The notes under the pieces: model-generated
Database searches by the model: none
What the model was told of the DNA's origin: nothing
The model's input: the letters and a program-made list of their open reading frames with translations, nothing else
Part shown: positions 26,526 through 34,678 of the stretch, piece after piece
Layout of the letters: each line of letters begins with the position of its first letter
How positions within the stretch are numbered: the first letter of the stretch is position 1
Program-made: the position numbers and the translations under genes
From: Candidatus Poribacteria bacterium
GTDB taxonomy: Bacteria; Poribacteria; WGA-4E; WGA-3G
Length of the DNA stretch: 44,421 bases
Direction: 5' to 3'
Assembly: GCA_028824685.1 (NCBI GenBank)
Contig: JAPPCZ010000098.1
Span: forward strand, 1-44,421

Positions 26526-26555
26526 GTCGGGTTTCGTTCCTCAACCCGACCTACA
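26526..26555. repeat. Short palindromic repeat (GTCGGGTT/AACCCGAC)
   Basis: A perfect 8-bp inverted repeat, GTCGGGTT (26526-26533) and AACCCGAC (26543-26550), is followed by CTACAA. It is a compact member of the family at 1510-1625. It sits between channel copy B and the oxidoreductase gene. There is no T run on either side that would make it a standard terminator. Confidence 0.55.
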
Positions 26556-26598
26556 ATATGTTATGGCAATTATCAAATCAATTAGAAATGGTATAACA

Positions 26599-27747
26599 TC
26601 AACTCCGACTGGCAAGTTTATTGGCGAAAATACTGATGAGTCCACCAAGCATAACATATCCGAAAATGACTTCAAGTGTGACAAGGATGCGCGCGGAGGT
26701 ATTGGCTGCGACCACATCCCCGAATCCTAATGTCGTAAAGGTAACGATACTAAAGTAAAAGGATTTCCAAAATGTTAAGTCTCCGTTTGCTTCGGGACTG
26801 GTTACTTGGTGAAATTGAGGCATCGTTTCCTGAAACCATTCTGGAAACCACGTAGGTGATTGCATATAAACAAATGAGAAGGAAAGGGCAATTAGCAGTG
26901 ACCAGAGTGCCCAAAGTGCTAAACTACGACCATAATCTGAACTCCATCTCCAAACCAATGCCCAAAACGGATGTTTTTCTCTGAAAGCGCGTATGTACTG
27001 TTGATCCGCCACGTAACGTTTGAAAAACGGATTCAAAACCCCATTTATATCTTCGCTATCTAAATAGAATTCGGTTGGCTGCTCTGACTGACGAGTAAAT
27101 TTGTTCCGCAGCCATTGCCATATCGTGTTTGGGATATAACTTACATCTCGATAGGATGCCGTAACAGCAAAACGTGCAGAAGTGAAGTCAATCTTTCCGA
27201 GGAATTTGGAATGATTAAAAACCGTGGTTTCGGAGAATCGTGCTTGCATACAGTCTAATTCTTTATTGAAAAATGCACTACTGAAATGGGCAGCGTCTTG
27301 GAATATTGCATTTCTGAAAACAGCGGTTTCCTGGAATTGTACCTCGTTGAAGTCTGCAACTTGTTGGAAGCTGGTTTGCCGGAGACATGCTTTTCCACAA
27401 AAGGTTGTTCCGCGAAAGAGGGCAGGTCCTTCAAATTTTGATTCTCCAAAGTCACAGGAATTTTGGAACACAGTCCTACGAAAGTAAACAGCATCTTGGA
27501 AAACGCAATTTCCGAAAAAGACCTCTTTTTGAAAATCGGTTTTTTCGAATTTGACGCTGTTTTTAAACGTGCACCCTATGCAAACAATTTCTTTATCCAC
27601 CACAGATTGTTCATCGGATTCGGTTGAAAAGACGATTGCTCCTTCAATTATACAATTTGTCAAAAACACGCTTTCATAATCCGCTTGTAAAATTGAGAGG
27701 AATGTATCTGCATCAAGTGTCTGTTCGGTACCGTGGTAAACTTGCAT
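26599..27747 (-). CDS. Pentapeptide-repeat/two-helix ion channel fusion (copy B)
   Basis: This is a paralogue of the 24131-25288 gene, with the same order of parts in 382 residues: an N-terminal domain ending CIIEGAIVF, a Phe-centred pentapeptide beta-helix (about 75-210), the shared linker PTEFYLDS, the NPFFKRYVADQQ(Y/F)IRAF segment, and an Ion_trans_2 channel with the TTLGFGD filter. The C-terminal IFGYxMLGGLISIFANKLASRS is almost identical in both copies. GGAG lies seven to eight bases before the ATG at 27747; an in-frame start 90 bases earlier is weaker and has no counterpart in copy A. The channel probably assembles as a tetramer in the inner membrane, with the beta-helices in the cytoplasm as a sensor or scaffold (inference). 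Confidence 0.82.
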   Translation of the reverse strand: MQVYHGTEQTLDADTFLSILQADYESVFLTNCIIEGAIVFSTESDEQSVVDKEIVCIGCTFKNSVKFEKTDFQKEVFFGNCVFQDAVYFRRTVFQNSCDFGESKFEGPALFRGTTFCGKACLRQTSFQQVADFNEVQFQETAVFRNAIFQDAAHFSSAFFNKELDCMQARFSETTVFNHSKFLGKIDFTSARFAVTASYRDVSYIPNTIWQWLRNKFTRQSEQPTEFYLDSEDINGVLNPFFKRYVADQQYIRAFREKHPFWALVWRWSSDYGRSLALWALWSLLIALSFSFVYMQSPTWFPEWFQETMPQFHQVTSPEANGDLTFWKSFYFSIVTFTTLGFGDVVAANTSARILVTLEVIFGYVMLGGLISIFANKLASRS

Positions 27748-27871
27748 TTGTGCTCCATACGTCTTAAAACTGTAGATATGAAAGTTTGTGTTTAGACAGA
27801 GATGGATATGCAGCAGTTCAACTTTTGAAGCTGGCACACTTACAGAACGTGTCCATCAGTAGATGTTTAGG

Positions 27872-29350
27872 TTATGCCAAGATTTCGTTAACAACCCGCG
27901 CTTTTTCCTCAACCCCGGTTAATCGGTGATCAAGTCCTTGGAACTTGAAGGTTAACCTTTCGTGGTCAATGCCGAGTTGGTTGAGAATGGTAGCGTTTAG
28001 GTCGCGCACAGAGACAGGGTCTTTGATGACGTTGTAGCTAAAGTCGTCAGTTTCACCGTGGACGATTCCTTCTTTAATGCCAGCACCCGCCATCCACATC
28101 GTAAAGCATTTTGGATGATGATCTCGTCCGTAGTTGTCCTTCCTAAGCGCACCTTGACAGTAAACAGTACGACCGAATTCACCGCCCCAGACAACGAGGG
28201 TATCGTCAAGCATGCCACGTTGTTTCAGGTCTTGAACGAGTGCAGTTGCGGGTTGGTCAATGTCACGACACTGGTTGCGAATGTCGTTCGGGAGGTTGCC
28301 GTGCTGGTCCCAACCGCGATGGAAGATTTGAACGAGACGAACATCACGCTCCATCATTCTACGGGCAAGAATACAGCAATTGGCAAATGTGCCGGGTTTG
28401 TTGACATCGGGACCGTACATTTCCTTAACTTTGTCTGGTTCCTGATTGAGGTCTGTGAGTTCAGGGACAGAGGTCTGCATGCGGAATGCCATCTCATATT
28501 GTGAGATACGGGCATGCGTTTCGGGATCCCCTACTTCCTCATAGATTTCCTCGTTGAGTTTGACAAGCGTGTCAAGCATACGTTTGCGTCCCTTTTCACT
28601 CATGCCTTTCGGATTTGAGAGAAATAACACGGGATCACCTTGACTACGAAGGAGTACGCCTTGATGCTCGGAGGGTAAAAATCCGGCACCCCAGAGTCGG
28701 TTATAGAGTGCTTGTGCGGACTTTCTGCCTGTCCACGTTGCATTCATCACAATAAAAGCGGGCAGATTATTGTTTTCAGTGCCTAACCCGTAGCTAAGCC
28801 ATGCGCCGAGGCTCGGTTTACCGGGCGTTTCATCGCCGGTACAGACAAAGGTGATAGCCGGGTCGTGGTTAATTGCATCGGTATGAACACTTTTGATGAT
28901 AGCGATGTCTTTTACCATAGATGCGGTGTGGGGTAACAACTCGCTAACCCACGCGCCATCGCTGCCGTTGTCATGCTTTTTAAACTCAAAGATGGAAGGT
29001 GCGATTGGAAAACGGGATTGTCCGGAGGTCATCGTTGTGAGACGTTGTCCCATCCGTACCGTTTCCGGCAGTTCTTTATCAAACCATTCACCCATTTTCG
29101 GTTTATAGTCGTACATATCCATCTGCGAAGGTGCCCCGGACATGAATAGGTAGATAGCCCGTTTTGCCTTTGGTGCAAAGTGCGGTAGTCCCGGTAACCC
29201 GCCAGTCTGCGGCACTGCTTGCTGTTCAAGGGCACGGACGATACTACTCGGTAGCATTGAGGCGAGGGCTGCACCGCCAAGTCCCATCGCACATTTGCCG
29301 AAGAATTGGCGGCGTGTTTCAAGTTTCAGATATTCCTTAATCGGGTCCAT
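27872..29350 (-). CDS. DUF1501 family protein with Tat signal (copy 1)
   Basis: The 492 residues begin with a twin-arginine export signal (TRRQFFGKCAMG and a hydrophobic stretch to about residue 40). The DUF1501 domain, related to the alkaline phosphatase/sulfatase fold, follows: AIYLFMSGAPSQMDMYDYKP, HDPAITFVCTG, RLVQIFHRGWDQHG, VVWGGEFGRTVYCQ, GRDHHPKCFTMWMAGAGIK. Conserved Asp, His and Glu residues in these motifs could bind metals. The family is abundant in Planctomycetes and relatives, typically beside PSCyt1/DUF1549/DUF1553 proteins, and its reaction is not settled. AAAGGAG precedes the ATG. It differs from the copy at 30451-31929 at about 36 of 492 positions. Confidence 0.9.
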   Translation of the reverse strand: MDPIKEYLKLETRRQFFGKCAMGLGGAALASMLPSSIVRALEQQAVPQTGGLPGLPHFAPKAKRAIYLFMSGAPSQMDMYDYKPKMGEWFDKELPETVRMGQRLTTMTSGQSRFPIAPSIFEFKKHDNGSDGAWVSELLPHTASMVKDIAIIKSVHTDAINHDPAITFVCTGDETPGKPSLGAWLSYGLGTENNNLPAFIVMNATWTGRKSAQALYNRLWGAGFLPSEHQGVLLRSQGDPVLFLSNPKGMSEKGRKRMLDTLVKLNEEIYEEVGDPETHARISQYEMAFRMQTSVPELTDLNQEPDKVKEMYGPDVNKPGTFANCCILARRMMERDVRLVQIFHRGWDQHGNLPNDIRNQCRDIDQPATALVQDLKQRGMLDDTLVVWGGEFGRTVYCQGALRKDNYGRDHHPKCFTMWMAGAGIKEGIVHGETDDFSYNVIKDPVSVRDLNATILNQLGIDHERLTFKFQGLDHRLTGVEEKARVVNEILA

Positions 29351-29393
29351 TATTTATCTCCTTTGCATGTCTGCTCTTTAATTTAGGTGATGC

Positions 29394-30365
29394 TCAATCA
29401 TTTGCAGGTGGAGGTTGAATATCCAATTCTTCTGTTGGTGGGATATCCAGTTCCAAATTCGGAATCTGTTTTAATAATTTTTGGAGTGGTTCCAAATCCT
29501 GAATCGGATTTTCTCTAATATGTAAACGCTTCAAATACATAAAGTTTTCAACAAAACTGATGTCGTTAATTTGATTCCTGTCCAACCTTAATCTCGTCAT
29601 CTGTGTCAAATCAGTGAGCGGTGTGACATTATTGATCTGATTTTCATTGAGTCCCAATTCTGTCAACTTTGTCAACTCAGCAAGTGGGGTTAGGTCGTTG
29701 ATTTGATTGCTATCAAGCCATAATCCTTCCAACTGTGTCAATTCTGTAAGTGGTGTGAGATTGGAGATATTATTTTCCATGAGAATTAAATGCGAAAGAT
29801 GCGTCAAGCCAGTCAGCGGCGTTAGGTCACGGATCTGATTATCGCGAAGCCGTAATATTGCGATCTGTGTCAAGTCAGTGAGCGGCGTTAGGTCGTTGAT
29901 ATGATTCCCATTAAGTCCTAATTTGGTCATCTGTGTCAAGCCAGCGAGCGGTGTTAGGTCACGGATCTGATTATAGTCAAGCCATAATAACGTTAACTTT
30001 GTTAATCCTGTGAGAGGCGTGATATCGTCAATCCGATTCTTAAAAAGCTCAAGGCGGACTAACTGTGTTAATTCTGCAATAGGCGTGATGTCGCTGATTT
30101 GATTCTTCTGAAGTTTTAAAGTTTTTAATCCTGTCGCTTTTTCTAACCCTGTTAAGTCTTTTATGCCTCTGTCGTCAGCATCCAACCGTTCTAATTCTTG
30201 TAACTTCTTTAGCGGGATAGAATCGGTCGGACCTAAACCGAGTGCCTCGCGCACGGCAGCGGCTAAATTAGCATCTGGTATTGTAACATCCTGATCAGAT
30301 GAACAACTACACAAAACTATAAGAAGAACAAACAGGGTAGAAAAATGTTTCAGGAAGTTATGCAT
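29394..30365 (-). CDS. LRR lipoprotein, 10 repeats
   Basis: A 323-residue protein with a lipoprotein-type signal peptide (LIVLCSCSSD), so it is probably anchored at the outside of a membrane. After the cap IPDANLAAAVREALGLG come ten leucine-rich repeats of exactly 22 residues (pattern LTxLTxLxLxxNQIxDITPL), of the internalin/SDS22-like type, then a Pro-rich tail. LRR arrays bind other proteins; the partner is unknown. It starts 28 bases after the upstream LRR-DUF1501 cassette's next repeat of the same order and ends 43 bases before DUF1501 copy 1, suggesting co-expression. The ribosome site is weak. Confidence 0.85.
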   Translation of the reverse strand: MHNFLKHFSTLFVLLIVLCSCSSDQDVTIPDANLAAAVREALGLGPTDSIPLKKLQELERLDADDRGIKDLTGLEKATGLKTLKLQKNQISDITPIAELTQLVRLELFKNRIDDITPLTGLTKLTLLWLDYNQIRDLTPLAGLTQMTKLGLNGNHINDLTPLTDLTQIAILRLRDNQIRDLTPLTGLTHLSHLILMENNISNLTPLTELTQLEGLWLDSNQINDLTPLAELTKLTELGLNENQINNVTPLTDLTQMTRLRLDRNQINDISFVENFMYLKRLHIRENPIQDLEPLQKLLKQIPNLELDIPPTEELDIQPPPAND

Positions 30366-30450
30366 CTGCGAATGTGTTTATAGTAAAACCTATTATTGAT
30401 ATTACCGACAAGCACGCTTACAAAACGCGCTTGTAGATAAATGTTTACGC

Positions 30451-31929
30451 TTATGCCAAAATTTCGTTGACAACCCGTGCTTTTTCCTCAACACCAGTCA
30501 ACCGATGGTCAAGCCCTTGGAACTTAAAGGTTAACCTTTCATGGTCAATACCGAGTTGATTGAGGATCGTAGCGTTTAGGTCGCGCACAGAGACAGGGTC
30601 TTTGATGACGTTGTAGCTAAAGTCATCGGTTTCGCCGTAAACGATTCCGCCTTTAATGCCAGCACCTGCCATCCACATAGTGAAACACTTGGGGTGATGG
30701 TCGCGCCCGTAGTTATCCTTCTTGAGTGCACCTTGACAATAGACAGTCCGACCAAATTCACCACCCCAAATCACTAAGGTATCATCAAGCATACCGCGTT
30801 GCTTCAGGTCTTGAACAAGTGCGGTTGCGGGTTGGTCAATATCACGAGCCTGATTCCGAATGTTCTTGGGCAAATCACCGTGCTGGTCCCAACCGCGATG
30901 GAAGATTTGAACGAGGCGAACATCCCGCTCCATCATTCGACGGGCAAGAATACAGCAGTTGGCAAATGTACCGGGTGTGTCAACCTCTGGACCGTACATC
31001 TCCTTAACTTTGTCTGACTCCTGCTTTAAGTCCGTGAGTTCGGGAACAGACGATTGCATACGGTACGCCATCTCGTATTGTGAGATGCGGGCATGTGTTT
31101 CTGGATCCCCCACTTCCTCATAGATTTCCTCGTTAAGTTTGACAAGCGTGTCAAGCATCCGTTTGCGTGCTTTTTCACTCATGCCTTTCGGATTTGTCAG
31201 AAATAGTACCGGATCACCTTGACTGCGGAGTAGCACGCCTTGGTGTTCTGATGGGAGGAAACCAGAACCCCAGAGGCGGTTGTAGAGTGCTTGTGCGCCC
31301 TTCGGACCGCTCCATGTCGCGTTCATCACAATAAAAGCGGGTAGGTTTTGATTTTCACTACCAAGCCCGTAACTGAGCCACGCACCGAGGCTCGGTTTGC
31401 CGGGCGTTTCATCGCCGGTACACACAAAGGTGATAGCTGGGTCGTGGTTAATCGCATCGGTATGGACGCTTTTGACGATAGCAATGTCTTTTACCATAGT
31501 TGCGGTATGTGGTAACAATTCGCTAAGCCATGCACCATCGCTGCCGTTGTCATGCTGTTTGAACTCAAAGATAGAAGGTGCGATTGGAAAACGGGATTGT
31601 CCGGAGGTCATCGTTGTGAGACGTTGTCCCATCCGCACGGTCTCTGGTAGGTCTTTATCAAACCATTCCCCCATCTTCGGTTTATAGTCAAACAGATCCA
31701 TTTGCGAGGGGGCACCAGACATAAATAGATAGATAGCCCGTTTTGCCTTGGGTGCAAAGTGTGGCAGTTCTGGCAACCCACCAACTCGCGTTCCTGCTTG
31801 CTGTTCGAGGGCTTGGACAATACTACTCGGCAGCATTGAGGCGAGAGCTGCACCACCGAGTCCCATTGCACATTTACCAAAGAATTGGCGGCGCGTTTCA
31901 AGTTTCAGATATTCTTTAATCGGGTCCAT
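30451..31929 (-). CDS. DUF1501 family protein with Tat signal (copy 2)
   Basis: This is a full-length paralogue of the 27872-29350 gene, also 492 residues with the same twin-arginine signal and DUF1501 motifs. By eye the two differ at about 36 positions (93% identity). Differences are scattered over residues 39-430, while the last 60 residues (from ETDDFSYN on) are identical. AAAGGAGATG precedes the ATG. It lies between two LRR genes. The pair arose by recent duplication of an LRR-DUF1501 unit. Both keep all conserved residues, so both may be active. Confidence 0.9.
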   Translation of the reverse strand: MDPIKEYLKLETRRQFFGKCAMGLGGAALASMLPSSIVQALEQQAGTRVGGLPELPHFAPKAKRAIYLFMSGAPSQMDLFDYKPKMGEWFDKDLPETVRMGQRLTTMTSGQSRFPIAPSIFEFKQHDNGSDGAWLSELLPHTATMVKDIAIVKSVHTDAINHDPAITFVCTGDETPGKPSLGAWLSYGLGSENQNLPAFIVMNATWSGPKGAQALYNRLWGSGFLPSEHQGVLLRSQGDPVLFLTNPKGMSEKARKRMLDTLVKLNEEIYEEVGDPETHARISQYEMAYRMQSSVPELTDLKQESDKVKEMYGPEVDTPGTFANCCILARRMMERDVRLVQIFHRGWDQHGDLPKNIRNQARDIDQPATALVQDLKQRGMLDDTLVIWGGEFGRTVYCQGALKKDNYGRDHHPKCFTMWMAGAGIKGGIVYGETDDFSYNVIKDPVSVRDLNATILNQLGIDHERLTFKFQGLDHRLTGVEEKARVVNEILA

Positions 31930-31980
31930 TGTTCATCTCCTTTTGCAATGTCTGCTGCTTATTATTGACATTGCTGGATT

Positions 31981-33864
31981 TTACTTATTTGCAGGTGGTG
32001 GTTGAATATTTAGTTCCACTGGGGCTGAAGTATCCACTTCTAAATTATTATTTTGTTCTAAAAGTTTATGGAGTGGTTCCATATCCTGAATTGGATTTTC
32101 TCTGATATATATACTCGTCAACTTTGTAAATTTTTCAATGAGACTGATATCCTTGACCTGGTTTCTGTCAAAATGCAATAGTTTTAACTGTTTGGCTTCT
32201 GCTATGGGAGTAAGATCATTGATTTGGTTTTGTCCAAGGCTTAATTCCTCCAAATCTGTCAAATGAGTTAGTGGTGTGAGATCACTGATTTGATTTCCCC
32301 AAAGCCACAACTTTTGCATTTGTGTCAACTCAGATAATGGTGTGATGTCGGTAATTTGATTTCTCCATATCCATAATGATGTCAAATTCTGTAAATTTTG
32401 GATAGGTGTGATGTCGGTAATTTGGTTTCCACCCAGATTTAAGTCTTTTAATCGCGTTAATTCTTTGAGTGGTGAAATATTTTTTATTTGGTTTTCTTGG
32501 AGTTGCAAACTATCCAATTTTTTTAACCCTGCGAGAGGTTTAATGTCTGTGATTTGATTTTCCTTAAGCATCGCACCTGTTAACTGTGTTAAGTTCGCGA
32601 GCGGTGTAATATCGTTGATAGCATTCTTATGAATTCGTAGCCACCTCAAGTCTGTCATACCACTGAGAACTGTAATATCACGAATTTGAGTATCATGGAG
32701 GTTTAATCCCTTTAACTTCGTTAACTTTTTGAGGGGTGTAATGTCGAAAATATGGCTCCCCCATAGCCACAGCTGAGTCAAATTCGTTAAACCGGCAATG
32801 TGTGAGATGTCGTGAAGTTGATTGCCCCCAAGTGCTAACTCTGTCAACTGTGTCATACCAGCGAGTGGTGTGACATCTCTGACTTGATTTCTGGTAAGAT
32901 ATAATTTTGTCAAATTCTTCAATCCAGCGAGGGGTTTGAGATTTTTAACTTGATTATCATTAAGACGTAAGGTCGTTATTTGTGTTAAATTGGCAAGCGG
33001 TGCGATGTCACTGATTTGATTACGTCCAAGAGATAATGATGTCAACTGTGGCAACTTAGCAAGCGGTATGAGATCACTAAGTTGATTACTATCAAAGTAT
33101 AGTTCTGTCAACTGTGGTATCTTAGCGAGCGGTGTGATGTCACTGATCGGATTATTTGCGAGATGTAGTTTTGTCAACTTCTCCAGCTTAGCAAGCGGTG
33201 TGATGTCACTGATTTGATTGTTATGGAGCCACAACTCTGTAAGTTGTGTCAAATTGGCAAGCGGTGTGATGTCTCTGATCGGATTGTCATTGAGCCATAA
33301 CTCTGTAAGTTGCGTCAAACTGGCAAGCGGCATGAGATCACTGATCGGATTATACGCGAGATGTAGTTTTGTCAGCTTCTCCAGCTTAGCGAGCGGTGTG
33401 ATGTCACTGATTTGATTGCGGTAGAGTGATAATTCTGTAAGCTGCTTTAATTCAGCGAGCGGTGTGATGTCACTGATTTGGTTATCCTCAAGGTGTAGTT
33501 TCGTCAACTGTGTCAACTTAGCGAGCGGTGTGATGTCACTGATTTGGTTATACAGGAGGTATAGTCCTGTCAACTGCGTCAACTTAGTGAGTGGCGTGAG
33601 ATCATTGATTCGGTTTCTGCCGAGGTATAAAACCTTTAATCCTGTTGCTTTTTCCAGCCCCGTTAAATCACTTATGCTTTTTTGACTGACAATCAGATGC
33701 TCCAATTCTTCCAATTCCTTTTGTGGAATAGGATCCGTTGGTCCTAAATCGAGTGCTTCACGCACAGCGGCAGCTAAGTTAGCATCCGGTATTGACACAG
33801 CATAGGTGAATGAACAACTGAGGAAAACTATGAGAATAGTAAGCATTAAGCAAACATTTTTCAT
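31981..33864 (-). CDS. Secreted LRR protein, 24 repeats
   Basis: A 627-residue protein with an N-terminal export signal (MKNVCLMLTILIVFLSC..., possibly a lipoprotein cut before that Cys). The cap IPDANLAAAVREALDLG follows, then 24 consecutive leucine-rich repeats of 22 residues and a short Pro-rich end shared with the 323-residue LRR protein (NIQPPPAN). At DNA level the repeats recur every 66 bases, so gain and loss of units by slippage is likely. It follows the 245-residue LRR gene after 13 bases and precedes DUF1501 copy 2 by 51 bases. Probably a protein-binding partner of the exported enzymes encoded around it (inference). Confidence 0.88.
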   Translation of the reverse strand: MKNVCLMLTILIVFLSCSFTYAVSIPDANLAAAVREALDLGPTDPIPQKELEELEHLIVSQKSISDLTGLEKATGLKVLYLGRNRINDLTPLTKLTQLTGLYLLYNQISDITPLAKLTQLTKLHLEDNQISDITPLAELKQLTELSLYRNQISDITPLAKLEKLTKLHLAYNPISDLMPLASLTQLTELWLNDNPIRDITPLANLTQLTELWLHNNQISDITPLAKLEKLTKLHLANNPISDITPLAKIPQLTELYFDSNQLSDLIPLAKLPQLTSLSLGRNQISDIAPLANLTQITTLRLNDNQVKNLKPLAGLKNLTKLYLTRNQVRDVTPLAGMTQLTELALGGNQLHDISHIAGLTNLTQLWLWGSHIFDITPLKKLTKLKGLNLHDTQIRDITVLSGMTDLRWLRIHKNAINDITPLANLTQLTGAMLKENQITDIKPLAGLKKLDSLQLQENQIKNISPLKELTRLKDLNLGGNQITDITPIQNLQNLTSLWIWRNQITDITPLSELTQMQKLWLWGNQISDLTPLTHLTDLEELSLGQNQINDLTPIAEAKQLKLLHFDRNQVKDISLIEKFTKLTSIYIRENPIQDMEPLHKLLEQNNNLEVDTSAPVELNIQPPPANK

Positions 33865-33877
33865 TCTGTAAATGCCT

Positions 33878-34615
33878 TTATTTTTTTATATCCAATTCTA
33901 AATCTGGCACCTGTTTCAAGAGGCTTTGAACCGGTGTCATATCCTGAATACGATTTTTGTCTATAGCAAAACGTATTAGATTCGTCCAATTCTCAATAAG
34001 ACTAATATCATGGATTTGATTCTGATCCAACGCTAAATGTGTTAATTGTGTCAATCCACCAATTGGTGTAATGTTGTTAATTTGATTTCCACTTAGCCAT
34101 AAGTGCGTTATCTGTTTCAAGTTAGTCAGTGGACTAATGTCGCTAAGTTGATTCCGTCTGATGTTTAGCAGCTGCATCTGCGTTAAGTTAGCGAGCGGTG
34201 TAATGTCATTGAGTTGATTGTCCCAAAGTCCTAATTCTGTGAGTTGTGTTAATCCAATCAGAGGTTTAATGTCGTTGATTTGATTTTCGCCGAGTCCTAA
34301 TTTCGTGAGTTGTGTTAATCCAGTAAGCGGAGTAATATCGCTGATTTGATTGTCCCAAAACTCTAAGTATGTTAGCTGCGTCAATCCGCTAATAGGTGTA
34401 ATATCGCTGATTTGATTCTTTTGAAGTTCTAAAACTTTTAAACCTATTGCCTTCTCCAGTCCGGTTAGGTCTTTTATGCCTTTTTCTTCAGCATATAATT
34501 TTTCTAATGTTTCCAGTTTCTCTTGCGGGATAGGATCGGTTGAACCTAAACCGAGTGCTGTACGGAGTGCGGAGGCTAAGTTCACATCTGGTATTGCAAC
34601 ATGAGTATCATTCAT
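33878..34615 (-). CDS. LRR protein without a signal peptide, 8 repeats
   Basis: The 245 residues begin directly with MNDTHVAIPDVNLASALRTALGLG, the LRR cap, and no hydrophobic signal precedes it, in contrast to the other two LRR proteins in this run. Eight 22-residue repeats follow, ending in DLELDIKK. GGAG lies nine bases before the ATG, so the start looks genuine and the protein may be cytoplasmic. Alternatively the gene is a fragment whose signal sequence was lost during repeat-driven recombination. It begins 63 bases after the PSCyt1/DUF1549/DUF1553 gene and ends 13 bases before the 24-repeat LRR gene. Confidence 0.82.
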   Translation of the reverse strand: MNDTHVAIPDVNLASALRTALGLGSTDPIPQEKLETLEKLYAEEKGIKDLTGLEKAIGLKVLELQKNQISDITPISGLTQLTYLEFWDNQISDITPLTGLTQLTKLGLGENQINDIKPLIGLTQLTELGLWDNQLNDITPLANLTQMQLLNIRRNQLSDISPLTNLKQITHLWLSGNQINNITPIGGLTQLTHLALDQNQIHDISLIENWTNLIRFAIDKNRIQDMTPVQSLLKQVPDLELDIKK

Positions 34616-34678
34616 ATTTTTTCTCCATATATTATGAGATGGGTACTACTGAAAAGTAGTACCCATCAAGTTTAATAA

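Noticed and set aside
26526..26555. Hairpin as a rho-independent terminator for channel copy B
   Set aside because: The stem is perfect but no T run follows on the minus strand; it matches a dispersed repeat family better.
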